Source: Limnoperna fortunei
Taxonomy: Eukaryota; Mollusca; Bivalvia; Mytilida; Modiolidae
Direction of reading: 5' to 3'
Length of the DNA: 64,000 bases
Assembly: GCA_944474755.1 (NCBI GenBank)
Contig: OX104112.1
Coordinates: forward strand, 15,712,273-15,776,272
The notes beneath the pieces are model-generated. The model was not told where the DNA came from, searched no databases, and saw only the letters and a list, made by a program, of their open reading frames with translations. This document shows positions 1 through 11,730 of this stretch, piece after piece. The translations under genes and the position numbers were made by a program. Within the stretch, counting starts at the first letter, position 1; each line of letters starts with the position of its first letter.

Positions 1-439
1 TATTGTACTTTTTTACCTTTTAACAACTCGACGTGCTTTAACCTTATATATTCTATAGTATTTTCCGTATCAAAATATTTTCACTTCTTTATTTTTTTAG
101 AACAAAATTTAAATTTCTCCCATTTATAACTATATCTTGCACATTTTATTATTTAATGTCTCTATTTAGTAGTCCCCCTGAGAGGAAATTGAGGTAAAGA
201 TTGATGACATTACAATCAGCATCATTTTCTGGAATTCGCGCACAACCAATAAGTGAAAACATAACTAAAGAATACCCTGTTTCGATATTACTTGTTGGCT
301 GAATTGTCCTTTACAATATGAATCAATTATCAATGATAACATATTAGTTGTTGTTTTCGATCTGTGTTCAGATCTATGAACAATTTATCAAGGTAATGTT
401 AACAAGTACAGTTAATATATATATATATGTATTGGTTGG

Positions 440-1035
440 TAGCTTCCTTTAGACTATATATATATAGTGTCACTACAAAACTAGTACCGGGAGGTTGAAA
501 TAAAATAACATACGGGTTATCATTTTTGCAGCAATAATAACTCTCTTGAAAGTTCCATCCGGAAGTAGCTGGTGAACATTGTTTGAATCTATCCCACAAA
601 ATAAATGTTTCCCTTTTCACCCTGCGTTACACCACGAGGCGATCGAAGGTCTGGGTCTTTGTATCGGAATGTCTCTTGTCCTTTTTTGTGGTGACAAGTG
701 GCAGATGCCTTAGCATAATAACGTATACTGGAATTTTCCGAACAAAGTACGTAGCGCGCTCCCCTAATTCAGATGGATATTGAAGAAACATCCAAGTTCT
801 TTAGGCTTTCGTAAACTGTGTCGGTCAATACATCTTAGCGCCCCTGTCAACTTTAACATCTTTTAGTACTGAATCGTTAGAAAAGTTGTCGCCTTCCAGG
901 TCTTCAAAAGCACAAATCCCAAGGGTTTTCTTCATGCACAAGTTTGGTTGCCATGGTGTTTGCAGCGTTAAAACATTTTAACTTCCGGTTCCTATAATCC
1001 GCCAACACTATGTTACAATCCTGCCGAAACACGCA
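440..1035 (-). pseudogene. NHL-repeat / TRIM-like beta-propeller pseudogene fragment
   Basis: Reading the minus strand from about 1035 downward gives CNIVLADYRNRKLKCF followed by PWDLCF and a stop. Further on comes DPDLRSPRGV then GNIYFVG (about 600-680), and after a frame change DSNNVHQLLPDGTFKR (about 530-600). After another change comes PYVILFQPPG with FVV (about 470-520). These blocks match, in order, the repeated blades of NHL-type propellers found at the C-terminus of TRIM-like proteins, which bind RNA or protein partners in the cytoplasm. At least two frameshifts and several stops break the frame, and no RING, B-box or start codon is visible, so this is a dead C-terminal fragment. A SINE has inserted just past its 5' side (1072-1317). 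Family recognition is from memory of the motif pattern. Confidence 0.6.
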
Positions 1036-1071
1036 ACCGGTGAACCAACAGTGTCCGGTATCCGACCATGA

Positions 1072-1317
1072 GTGCCGAATGGTCAAGGTAGTTCGTCTAC
1101 TATTGATCACGTGGTCTGTCAACACTGAGATTGCGGGTTCGATTCTCACTGCTGGCAGGGTGTACTCGACTCCAATCTTAATTGACAAGGATTGCCAGTT
1201 TTCCTACCGCAGGCCGGGGATTTTCTCCGGGTACTCCGCTTCCTCCCCCAATAAAAACTGGACACCATGATATAGCTGAAAAATTGCTGAAAGTAGCGTT
1301 AAACACCATCAAACAAA
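1072..1317 (+). mobile_element. tRNA-derived SINE, near full length (copy 1)
   Basis: The head is tRNA-like: an A-box-like stretch (CGAATGGTCAAGGTAG) and a B-box-like GGTTCGATTCTC about 50 bases on. A central domain follows (GTGTACTCGACTCCAATC, then AATTGACAAGGATTGCC), then the 3' domain with ATATAGCTGAAAAATTGCTG and GCGTTAAAC, ending CAAACAAA. The element is flanked by CCGACCATGA (1062-1071) and CCGAACATGA (1318-1327), a likely 10-bp target-site duplication with one mismatch. It is non-coding and would depend on a LINE for mobility. The architecture resembles molluscan V-SINE-type families, but the family name is not certain. Confidence 0.85.
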
Positions 1318-1479
1318 CCGAACATGATCGTCTAGACATGTTCCTAATTTAGAACTTCGCATGTCTTTATAGAATGCAGGAAGAATATTAGTCGGGGCCT
1401 TTTCTACAGTAATGTGTCCCATGCTGTGATTTTTTCACTTTGTGACTTTATATACAGCTCATGTCGTTCATATTGCTTT

Positions 1480-2110
1480 CTGAGTTTGTACGCCGTAAGA
1501 AATATATCTCTATCTGTTCCGTAGACCTACTTCTAGAAATAGACTCAGGAAAACTACACACTAGACTCTACGACAAGCGTGATGACTTCAACTTTAAAAT
1601 TTGTCAACTGCCGGTTCATCAACAGCAACATTCCAGCAGCTCCAGCGTATGGTGTGTACATTTCACAACTTATACGTTATTCTAGATCCTGCAATCGTTA
1701 TTCCGATTTTCTATACCGATCATTGCTGTTGACTACTAAACTACTCAAACAATGGTTTATATAACCTAGGTTGATGTTATCTCTCCAGAAGTTCTATGGT
1801 CGGCACCACGACTTAATTAATCGTTATTGGAAATCAGTGTCTCAAATACGATCTGAAATTTTCGCGGTGTTTCCTATTCCTGGATTTGACTTTTCCCTAG
1901 ACAAGACAATGAGTAACTCGACGGGTGTCTAGTTAGAGGGAGACACTGCTTACTCGTCCGGAGCACCTGAGTGCACCCATGGTTTTTATTGGGTTCGGGT
2001 TACTCTATTTCTGTGTTTGATGTTTTTTGCTCTTGTTGTTCGGTCGGTTTCTTTGCTATTTTCTACATGTGCTGCGAGTGGCGATGTTTATTTGTCTGTT
2101 TTATATGATT
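1480..2110 (+). mobile_element. Retroelement reverse-transcriptase C-terminal fragment with 3' tail (pseudogene)
   Basis: Across frame changes the plus strand reads LLLEIDSGKLHTRLYDKRDD, then NSNIPAAP with YGVYISQLIRYSRSC, then LLLTTKLLKQ and FYGRHHDLINRY (about 1520-1830). I recognise this as the region after the catalytic YIDD motif in an RT family widespread in bivalves and other animals; its clade (Penelope-like or other) I cannot fix. The catalytic core is missing, so the copy is 5'-truncated. The GC-richer stretch at 1925-2110 (CACCTGAGTGCACCCATGG, then a T/G-rich run) resembles the 3' untranslated tail of this family. The fragment cannot encode an active enzyme. Confidence 0.6.
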
Positions 2111-2539
2111 TTATAAGACATGAAAGTAAATTAGAAGATACCATGACACAATGAAACAAACCGTAAATCTGTATTGGAATAAAAACAATTGGCCGCAGCT
2201 AATAATGATAGGCATAATATCAATAGACGGCTGCCTTAACCACTTTATCAGCGAATCTTGCTTTTTGGCTAATGGGCAAAACTAAACAAATTGTAAAAAA
2301 GTTGTCTTTAAAGGGCAATTATTCATATAATGTGTCTTCAAACAAATTGCTTAATTGAATGATTTGTAGACCTTGTCCTTCGTGTTAATTTAACAATTTA
2401 GTTTTATGCTAGCCGTTATAGATTTTACAAGCGATGACTTGCCGATCATTTTTTGTCATTACTCTAGCTGACAAATTTCAGACAATTGACTGATTTGTAG
2501 GCCTTGTCGTAAATACTTTTGTTATTTACTGTTTTGGTC

Positions 2540-2607
2540 TAGGAATTACAGTTTCTATTTCAAAGGAAAAACTGGCAATTTTATGGATTTCAAGAAAGCA
2601 TTTGATA
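2540..2607 (+). pseudogene. LINE reverse transcriptase, 5' piece (interrupted)
   Basis: The plus strand reads FKGKTGNFMDFKKAFD, ending in the conserved RT motif A of non-LTR retrotransposons. The frame stops at the TA at 2606-2607, where a terminal-inverted-repeat element (2608-5493) begins, and resumes at 5494. Joining across the insertion with one TA retained gives an in-frame continuation of motif A (AGT GTA then a TGA where Trp is expected). The upstream part of the RT is not recognisable. Confidence 0.6.
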
Positions 2608-3546
2608 CAGTACTTGCACCCGTAAACGCAACACTTTGACTGATCGATAACTGATTGCTGACGGACATTGAGACACTGACGGATCGCTGACTGACTGCTG
2701 ACAAATACTGGCATCCAAAATTATGAATCATTCATTACATTTGCAATCGTCAGCGATCAGTTCGATCAGTCCGATCCAGAATCCGTAATTTAATTATATG
2801 CATGAGTCTGTCAGTTTATTTTGATGGATACATATAACTCAATAATTTTAAGATGAAACGAATATTCTGCGTCATTTGTATATTATATATTCATTTATAA
2901 CAAAATAAAAGCAAGTATACAAAAGAATAGTTAATACAAATGTCTCGTATTTAAAAAAATAAAATATTTAAAAATATTTAAAAACAAGAAAAACCCCAAA
3001 CCCCCACTATTTTCATTATATTACATTTTTTTTTATTTCCGCGACACGTGATGTCGGCTTATTATATTTTCTGTTACCTGTTACATGTATATTTTTGACG
3101 TAAATATTAAGCCGACCCGTCCCCCACTCAGTAACAGATTTATTTCACATTTAGTAAAGGGCGTGGCCTCTTTTTGACAGACAACATTTTAAAATGCAGT
3201 TAGAAAAAATGTATGCCTTCATGCATTTATTTACTTTCCAACATTTTAAAATGTTATTATGATACCATTATGTATAAATAATTGTTGAACTGTTGAACAA
3301 GCATTGTCAATCGAAAAACATTGTTTACTAAACATAAATTTGAAAATATTGCAAAATATACAGCGATTCTTGTCGCATGTTTTATTTGACATGCAATAAA
3401 AGTACATAAAAATTTCTATACCGAGTGAAAGTTCACACGGGCTTTCCCACAAACGCACGAAAGTATCTATTTCTTCCGTAAACCAACAACTTTCACATTG
3501 CTATATCCTATAGACTGTACATTGTTTTATACTCCATTGTCTCTGA

Positions 3547-3639
3547 CATCCAATCAGAACGCCGGAAACAAGAACGTCATAGAAGAACGTTGTTATGCTT
3601 CCATAACAACGTTCTTGTTTCTGGCGTTTTGATTGGATG
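3547..3639. repeat. Imperfect foldback / palindromic repeat
   Basis: The left arm CATCCAATCAGAACGCCGGA (from 3547) and its continuation through AACAAGAACG pair with the right arm ending GATTGGATG (3602-3639). The left arm holds about 13 extra bases, in which AAGAACG is repeated, so it looks like a slipped copy of the arm. It is a small MITE-like hairpin without coding capacity, directly upstream of a 5'-truncated SINE. Confidence 0.75.
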
Positions 3640-3720
3640 ACGCAGCAAGTACAGATGTGTGCGCGTGAGCTCATCTGTACTAGGTCATCTGTACCAGAAA
3701 TCGGCGATTTACGGAAGAAT

Positions 3721-3896
3721 GCGCGTTCGATTCTCACTGCAGGCAGTGTGTACTCTACTCCAATCTTAATTGACAAGGATTGCCGGTTTTCCTACCGAAT
3801 GTCGGGGGTTTTCTCCGAGTACTCCGGCTTCCTCCCCCAATACAATCTGGACGCTATGATATAGCTGAAAACGTGGCGTCAAACAAACAAACAAAC
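3721..3896 (+). mobile_element. tRNA-derived SINE, 5'-truncated (copy 2)
   Basis: It starts within the B-box region (GTTCGATTCTCACTGCAGG) and keeps the central domain and the 3' domain, though the GCTGAAAAATTGCTGAAAGT segment is shortened to GCTGAAAACGT. It ends in a (CAAA) run. It lies within the 2608-5493 element, so it post-dates that insertion. Confidence 0.8.
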
Positions 3897-4730
3897 ATTT
3901 CTATTCAGAATGCTTAAAATTTGTCACAATGGTTGATTTAAACTAAATTTCTTTCATGTAAGAAAATAATTTCTTGTCCAAACATTTTTAAAAATATTTA
4001 TATTATGCCCAAATAAACTATTTTTAATAATTAATATCGAATATATATATTTTCTTTAGATTAATTTAAAGATTTGTTACGAATTTTTACTCAGTGTGGT
4101 TGTAAAACGTATTCATTTAGTTTTACACATTACAGTATTTCAATTTTACGTATGGTACGATATTGTGTACATATAGTAAGAATTAAATATCGGACGTCTA
4201 TAACAGACATCGTAAAACAAAAAACACATCCATTAACATATTTTTTTCTATGAACGTCAACTATTTATGATTTCTTTTGGAGTAAACGGAAAGAAGGTAC
4301 ACAACTAATCTTTAAAATAAATCCGTCTGATGTTTTAAAAACTCTGTTGGTGATAACGTAGAAGCATTTACAAAATATTAAAAGTACTTTGCTTTTCTTA
4401 TTTTATAAAACGAAAACTCGAAATTGTGACGGCAAAAATGCGAAAAGCAAAATTGATTTTCATCTTACGCTTACATGCTTGCACTTTTAACTCAGAAAGA
4501 TCTATATACAAGCATGTTTAGTAGTGTATTCTTTATTTGAGATTTATTTTTTGTAAATTATTGTGACGCAATGAAATAGTGAATACAATATATAATAGAT
4601 GTTTTCACTTTTGTTGTAAATCTTTTTTAGTATTACACCCCGGAATTCTTAGAAATTGTGACACAGAAAGATGACTTTGATCAAATAGCGACAAATGAAC
4701 CTTTAAGTGTTTATAATAAAAAAAATCTAA

Positions 4731-4962
4731 CTTGGTGGTTAAAGTAGCAGTAATCTACTATTGATCACTGTGGTCGTTTGTTCGACCCTTACAGCGAGAG
4801 GGTGTGCTCGACTCATCCCTAAATTTGCAAAGAGTACAAGTTTTTCTGTCGAAGGTCGGAGGTTTCCCAGGGTACTTCAGCTCTTACTATAAACACTCGA
4901 CGCCATATTATAGAACGTAATATAATTTTTTAAAATAGTGTTAAACAAACTTCAAACAAACA
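4731..4962 (+). mobile_element. tRNA-derived SINE, diverged (copy 3)
   Basis: A diverged but almost complete copy: A-box-like GGTGGTTAAAGTAG, degraded B box (GTTCGACCCTTA), GTGCTCGACTC, a GAAGGTCGGAGGTTT block, CGACGCCATATTATAG and GTGTTAAAC, then CAAACAAAC. The decay exceeds that of copies at 1072 and 49586, so it belongs to an older wave. Confidence 0.7.
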
Positions 4963-5493
4963 TACTTACAAATAATGCTAGTGAACAAATATGATTCCGC
5001 CTTCGCGTTATTCGTCTTTCGAGCGTTTTCCGCTTTATACAATTTCAAATATAAATATGAGAGATAAGCATTGGCGCGCGAGGTCAAATATTTTCGAAGT
5101 CATTGTGGGTTTTTTTGTTTTTTTTTGTCATAAAATAATATTATGTGATATTTTCCGTCAAAAAGCCATTAGGTATAGATTGGGGGAGTTTCCATTTATA
5201 TCATTTATAACTTTAGACTAGTTAAGGCCTTATGTTTATGTAAAACGAGCAAGAAATGACTACATAACAGTTGACATTTTAATACTTCTAATATTTGCAA
5301 GTAAAACGATTTTCAAAATTTGATAAATTAATTTCACTGACCGGACGTTTAATGGACGGATGGAACAATCAGTCTGATCAATCATATCAGTAAAATCGTT
5401 CCAAATTCGCCAATTAACAGATGGACTAATTAGGAACGCTGACATATCGCTGACGGATTGCTAAAAGTGTTGCGTTTTCAATCTCAAGTACTG

Positions 5494-5905
5494 TAGTGTA
5501 TGACATGCTGCTCTAATGTCGACCCTAAAGTTTTAGAAGACCAGATCAGAGTAACTGAAAGCCTTGATGGCAAAGCCACAAGTGCAGTATATTTAATGGC
5601 AGCATCTGGAACTTGTTTAGTTTGACCGTTGGAGTTAGCTAAGGCCATCTGTTCGCACCTACTCTCTTCAATATCGTTTTTGAAAAAAACAAGACTGACG
5701 CTCTGGAACAACATGAAAAGTTCGACATCGGTGGAAAGGGCGCATACATGACAAATTTTCGCTTTGATAATAACACTGATAACTTTGCAGAAAAGGAGAA
5801 AGAGCTAGGCTATTAGGTAAAATGCCTAGAAAAGACAGCTGCTACATATGGTACGAAAATTAATCATGAAAAACTATTAAGGCACTTAAGTAGAACTGAC
5901 AATAT
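5494..5905 (+). pseudogene. LINE reverse transcriptase, 3' piece (RTE/endonuclease-RT type)
   Basis: This continues the RT interrupted at 2607. The blocks, over small frame shifts, are HAALMSTLK, LEDQIRVTESLDGKATSAVY, FAPTLFNIVFEK, TDALEQHEKFDIGGKGAYMT, NFRFDNNTDNFAEKEKELGY and CLEKTAATYGTKINHEKL. They match in order a non-LTR retrotransposon RT of the type usually deposited as endonuclease-reverse transcriptase. The catalytic aspartates (normally FADD) read FDNN, and there are several stops, so the enzyme is dead. Similarity fades after about 5905, so the C-terminus and 3' tail are missing. Confidence 0.65.
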
Positions 5906-6042
5906 TATATTGGAATCAATAATACATCATTAAATTGGTTAATAGAAGAATTATTGTTTAGGAGACAAACAAACGCACAAATGATAAGATGTTTGTGAAT
6001 GAAAGATAACAAAGGACAAAATAATGAATTTCATGAATGCGT

Positions 6043-6048
6043 TTTATT
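6043..6048 (-). promoter_or_regulatory. Poly(A) signal of the C1q gene
   Basis: TTTATT on the plus strand is AATAAA on the minus strand, about 30 bases beyond the stop codon of the C1q gene. The short 3' untranslated region fits the compact gene. Confidence 0.6.
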
Positions 6049-6078
6049 GTTTTAACTGTGCAGATTTTCGTCACGAAT

Positions 6079-7309
6079 TTACTCCCAAATCAAGAAACCA
6101 GCAAACGACGATGTGCCGAACCCGACACCGCTGACTTCGCCAAAATGAAGTTCTGCTGATCGGATCCACACACGATCGCCAGTGGAGAGTTGAGCTATTG
6201 TAAAACCAGTTGCGACTGCCCAATCAATGTGGTCTGTCGCATCGCTTATTATTCGGTTAAAAACGACACCATTTACTACAAGTTCCGATATGCATGCGGT
6301 TCTATCACCACTAGACATTGTCCAAATAAAGAAATAGGTTCCCGGTATAGGGGCTATAAACTCACCATCAACTGAGTTGTAGGAATTACCATTGTTAAAC
6401 CTAATAGTATCAAATATGATTGTCTGGTGATGGCCCAAATTTCCAATATTCCTGGACAAATGGGCATAAAATGCCACGTGTGCTGCGTTGCCCGGGTTAA
6501 CTCTTTTTTCTGAAATAATTAATTACAGTGTGATATATACTATTCGATCGTAATGTTTAAAAATCAATTTAAGACTTTGCATAAATAATATCTTCATTCA
6601 CGTCACATAAAAAAATTATTATACAATATTTGCATTTCACTGAAATCCACATTTAGATTGGCCGAATGGTCATAAGATGTTATATTTTAATTATCGATGA
6701 AACATCAACACGACTAAAACATTCATATGTTGACGAAAGAGTTTTATGCAACTACACTGTCGAACAGACTTCCATTTGATTTTAATAGTCAACCAGAACA
6801 AGTGCACTAAGAGATCTTAATTCATCGTCCATAAAATAATTATAAGAATGACTGACGATCTGTTATGCCATTATGTTAAAACTATATAAAAAAGTTAAAT
6901 GTTATGATAGAAACGGCAGTACTTGTTGTTGGTAAAAAAATTAGAATAAAAAAATGAATCTCTATGTCTTGTTCACAATTCCATTACTTCTTTGGATGAA
7001 TGACTAAATGTATGTAAACAACATGCATGTTACACCAAATATATTTTAGTTAAATAAAAAACATATTGTTGGTGGTGCTTACGTTGTGTAAATGCTATTA
7101 TACTTACGTTCTTTGTTTTCCTTTTCAATTGTATCAACGCTATTACGACATTGTTCCATTTCCCTTTTTAACTGTTTGATTTCAGAGGCCTGTTTTTCCA
7201 TGATATCATTTAAGGTTTTAATCTCAAAGTAGACATCTTGTTTCATTGGTTCTGTTGCAAACACAACATTGAAACCAAAGAGCAAAAGGACATTACACAC
7301 CATCTGCAT
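6079..7309 (-). CDS. Secreted C1q-domain-containing protein, two exons
   Basis: The coding sequence joins exon 1 (7309-7108) to exon 2 (6509-6079) and gives about 210 residues. Exon 1 starts at ATG (7307-7309) and encodes a hydrophobic signal peptide (residues 1-18, core VLLLFGFNVVFA) and a charged coiled coil (about 22-70). It ends at a consensus donor (GTAAGTA, 7107-7101). Exon 2 follows the acceptor TTTCAG (6510-6512). Both sides are phase 1 and the junction codon is CAA. Residues 77-210 form a C1q domain: AAHVAFYAHLS at its start, PGTYFFIW in the middle, GFLIWE at the C-terminus before TAA. C1q-domain proteins assemble as trimers and act outside the cell as pattern-recognition lectins; in bivalves they are a large immune family. 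Cys54 in the coiled coil could link subunits. There is no collagen region. The precise ligand cannot be inferred. Confidence 0.88.
6510..7107 (-). other. Intron of the C1q gene
   Basis: A 598-base AT-rich phase-1 intron with donor GTAAGT and acceptor TTTCAG. It separates the signal peptide plus coiled coil from the C1q domain, so the exon boundary coincides with the domain boundary. I see no other feature in it. Confidence 0.8.
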
Positions 7310-7358
7310 GGTTCTTTAGAGAGTTGTCTTAATATTTGTCAATTATAAACTCTCTAGT
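7310..7358 (-). promoter_or_regulatory. Possible core promoter of the C1q gene
   Basis: On the minus strand GTTTATAATT (about 7341-7350) lies some 35 bases upstream of the ATG and could serve as a TATA-like element with a very short leader. An upstream non-coding exon cannot be excluded. The region is AT-rich, so the match carries little weight alone. Confidence 0.25.
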
Positions 7359-7598
7359 ACAAATAGATCTTCTATCGTGATGACCTTATGATAAGACATG
7401 GAGATAGAATAATAATACTTAATCTGAATTTTACGAACTCCTGTAAATGTGCAATTGTCGTGTTGTCAAGTATAACCTTTCAAATACATATAGATCTTTA
7501 ATCGTGATGACCTTATAATAAGACAAGGAGTTAAAATAATTATACTTAATTCGACTTTTGTTAACTCTGGTAAACGTACAATTGTCGTGTTGACATAC
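7359..7598. repeat. Direct duplication of about 115 bp in the 5' flank of the C1q gene
   Basis: Unit 1 (7359-7473) and unit 2 (7480-7598) share, in the same order, ATCGTGATGACCTTAT, ATAAGACA.GGAG, TACTTAAT and CAATTGTCGTGTTG, with scattered substitutions and small gaps. They lie immediately upstream of the putative promoter, so any regulatory sites in the unit are present twice. Function is inference; the duplication itself is plain. Confidence 0.8.
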
Positions 7599-8429
7599 AC
7601 AATAGAAGAACAAAGTGCTCTATTGCGTGGCAACTGGGGTTCCTAAAAAACGTGAAGTGAGTACAATTATGTTGACTGGATTGATTGGAAAAGCAAGTAC
7701 TGCCCCTCCTCCCCCCACCCCTATTCATCATCATGCATAATCGAAATTGCAAATGTTTGCCTTGATACAAAAATAGTTTATTACAGAATAATAAATATTT
7801 AGACCGAATGCAAGTAGCTTTTTTACAGCTGTCATCCATGTCACTTATATCTCTCCTTACATATTTCTATACTTGTTTTTATTAACTAGCGAACGAAACA
7901 TCTTCAGCCAAAAACAAATGTCGTAAACAAAGTGAAAAAAAAATTATATATAAGTATTTGAACTTAAGTGGTCCCAATTGCTGTCGAAATATTGAATAAG
8001 AAAATATAAATTCTTCGTGACTTTAAAGACTATTCTAAACCTTTGTCATTCTTTAAATAGATCATCAGTAACTGAATATACCGACAAGAAACACAGCAAA
8101 AACAGGTATGAAGCCTCTAAACTTCTGATTCACAGTTATCAAATCATGCACTGGTTTTCTAGATGGATTTTTTATGCAGGCTTTTGCTGAGCCTTATTCA
8201 CTTTCCATTGTTTCAATAAACATTAGCAACTTTTAAATTATTTAACCTGTTTTAACCAATCTTCATTTTGCACATTGGAACGAAAATGACAAACTTAACA
8301 TGTACATTTAAAAACATTCCTACCAAATTAGAATTTAAATGAAGTTAAATGAAGACCAATTTGAAATGAAGACAGTATACACGCAACAATACCAAATAAC
8401 AAACTTGTTTTTAATTATGTTGGCTATAG

Positions 8430-9695
<1,266 letters not shown>

Positions 9696-10000
9696 AAATT
9701 ATGTATTTTACCATCATAATAACAAATAATATCGACATAACGTCATATATTGTCTCCAGGACAAAGTATCCAAAAGCGAAATTGCACGAACTGAAAACGT
9801 ACACCAGAGCACAAATTTGCAACAGACTGGCTGTACCAAAGGCTACTCGGGAGTGGGTGACCTTGCATATCGACTTATGCAATGGATCTCTACCCAGAAA
9901 GCCTTACTTTGGAGCAGTTTTGGCACCGAGAACGAGTGCGACTGTGAAACAGATTGAGGGCTGGACATTTCGCAACTAGCGTTGAATCAGGTCTAACGAA
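9696..10000 (+). other. Unassigned open stretch beside the Tc1 element
   Basis: A 92-codon frame runs to a stop at 9977-9979 and ends IEGWTFRN. Composition is more balanced than the surroundings and the frame reads with plausible residues (ATREWVTLHIDLCNGSLP). I recognise no family, and there is no clear splice site or promoter. It may be a piece of another repeat inserted at the right edge of the Tc1-like element, or chance. Confidence 0.15.
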
Positions 10001-10404
10001 GAGTCTCGTTTGCTGCTACAGAAATCTTTGCCCAAAATACAGCTACTAAAATCTAAAACAAATTCCATTATGCGTTTATTGTCTGCAAGGTATATTTTCC
10101 TCCATCATCTGAAAAGAAGGTGTGTCAAGAGAATGGGTAATCAACAATCGAACTAAAAAAATCTTATTGGTTCAAAAATGATACTGAAACTGCCAAAAAT
10201 TTGTAAAATGAAATTTCTCTCCATTGTTGCTTGGATGCAAAACATGGCGACATTCAACATGGGAAATTTCCGCAAGGTTCATACAATCCGATTTTAGTCG
10301 TAATAAGCAAAATATTTTTTTAACACAGAAAGAATTGGTTTGTAGATGCATTTATACGCAACGATTGAAAGTTTTCCCACCGAAGCATGTTTTCACTTGG
10401 TTAG

Positions 10405-10497
10405 TCCGGCGTCCACTACCAATAAAAACTGGAAGCCAAGATATAGCTGAAGATTTGCTTAAAGTGGCGTTAAACCTCGTTCAAAGAACACAAAATG
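10405..10497 (+). mobile_element. SINE 3' domain fragment (copy 4)
   Basis: Only the 3' part survives: CCAATAAAAACTGGAAGCCA, then ATATAGCTGAAGATTTGCTT, GTGGCGTTAAAC and a short A/C tail. The head is missing, as expected from 5' truncation during target-primed reverse transcription. Confidence 0.75.
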
Positions 10498-10499
10498 AA

Positions 10500-11560
10500 C
10501 AATCTAAATAGAAATCAGTCCTACTATTGTCCAGTGATTACAGCTTCAGTTAAATTGAAAGTCGATTGTTTACATAAAATGCGGCATGAAAAATATCTAT
10601 AAAATCTAGAAAATACATTTGTCTTGAAATGACGATCTGCATAAAAAGAGGTTAGCCCAGCCAACAGAAAAGTTTGATATCTCTTTATAAGGTCAACACC
10701 GGGGAATGTTTATTCAAAGATGTTTGAATTTTTGCAGATTTGAATTGTACAGAAGATTATTTGGTACACATTTTTGGCAGCATATTGTATGTAACGCAAA
10801 AACATCATTTTGATTAAACTTAGTTGAAACAAAAACTTCTTTGACATTTAAACAATAAGTGGTATCATCGCTAATTTTTTTGAACACATTTGTTAATGTC
10901 TCTGTATATTTGGCCTTCTTCCCTTTTAATTGGTATACATAAACAGTAAATATAAATGTTGTAATCATATGCTCACGTAATGTCAGAAAATATTTCTCCA
11001 AAAATAATTTCTACACACTTCGCAATCATCAAAGCATTTTCGTAGCAACGAATGTTTAATCTATAAGAAAGTTAAAAAAACGCAACATAGATTTATATAG
11101 TTTTTCAGCTTCTAATGCTTTGGTAAATACTGAAATACGATTTGTGAGGATGGTTTACACGTTTTTGTTCTAGCGGCAGCAAAATGTATATGGTTGTTAA
11201 AGAATAATAATATAAAATTTGTCTCCGCGATATTAACAATTTAATTTTGTAACGTAACTAAACAATTTTCCGTTTTTGCAAATGAAATCTTATATTGAAA
11301 CTGATTTCAACTAGCTAAAGTACAATTGAAAAATAAAACATTCATGGCGCTTTATGTTCCTCTTTTTGGATTACAATGTGTCGTCCTTATGTACTTCAAT
11401 AAATATTTGCATCAATTTATCAGATCTTGTTTTCACATCACTTAAAACAGTTGCATTGAAGGTTAATTGAGCTCGGTTGATGTTGTCCCCAAATCATTTC
11501 AATCTATATTGATTAAGCTTGAAAGAGTACTTTTTCTCTCTGCACATGCCCCAAAAGGAA
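10500..11560. other. Gene-free AT-rich interval
   Basis: No splice-bounded exon, RNA gene or recognisable element was found. A minus-strand frame at 10714-11001 has no recognisable motif. Confidence 0.5.
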
Positions 11561-11562
11561 TA

Positions 11563-11629
11563 CTATTGTTCACTGTTGTATTGGACGCACGCTTTGCTAT
11601 TGTTCACTGTTTACTGGACGCACGCTTTG
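11563..11629. repeat. Direct repeat, two units of 33-34 bp
   Basis: CTATTGTTCACTGTTG...GGACGCACGCTTTG occurs twice head to tail (11563-11596, 11597-11629), nearly identical. It is a small tandem duplication with no evident function. Confidence 0.9.
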
Positions 11630-11730
11630 ATACTATACAACTGTAAACATTTTCGTTTTTATTCCATTTATATTCCATTTTATTATGCAATTTAATTTTT
11701 TGGCACGATTGTCTTAATATAGACCACACT

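Larger units (their letters stand above)
2608..5493. mobile_element. Non-autonomous Tc1/mariner-type element (TA target duplication) nested in a LINE
   Basis: The left end (2608-2635) begins CAGTACTTG and continues to AACGCAACACTTT. The right end, read inward on the minus strand from 5493, begins CAGTACTTGAG and also reaches AACGCAACACTTTT. Both ends are flanked by TA (2606-2607 and 5494-5495), the target duplicated by Tc1/mariner elements, whose ends typically start CAGT. Subterminal DNA on both sides carries repeated CTGACGGA/CTGATCG words. I see no transposase inside. The interior is AT-rich and contains a foldback (3547-3639) and two SINEs (3721-3896, 4731-4962), which arrived later and lengthened the element. 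It would have depended on a transposase supplied elsewhere. Confidence 0.7.

Noticed and set aside
904..1188. Minus-strand frame reading MSIKIGVEYTLPAVRIE, similar to another at 3501-3776
   Set aside because: The shared part is the antisense of the tRNA-derived SINE in both places; only its downstream end overlaps the propeller pseudogene. It is not a gene family.
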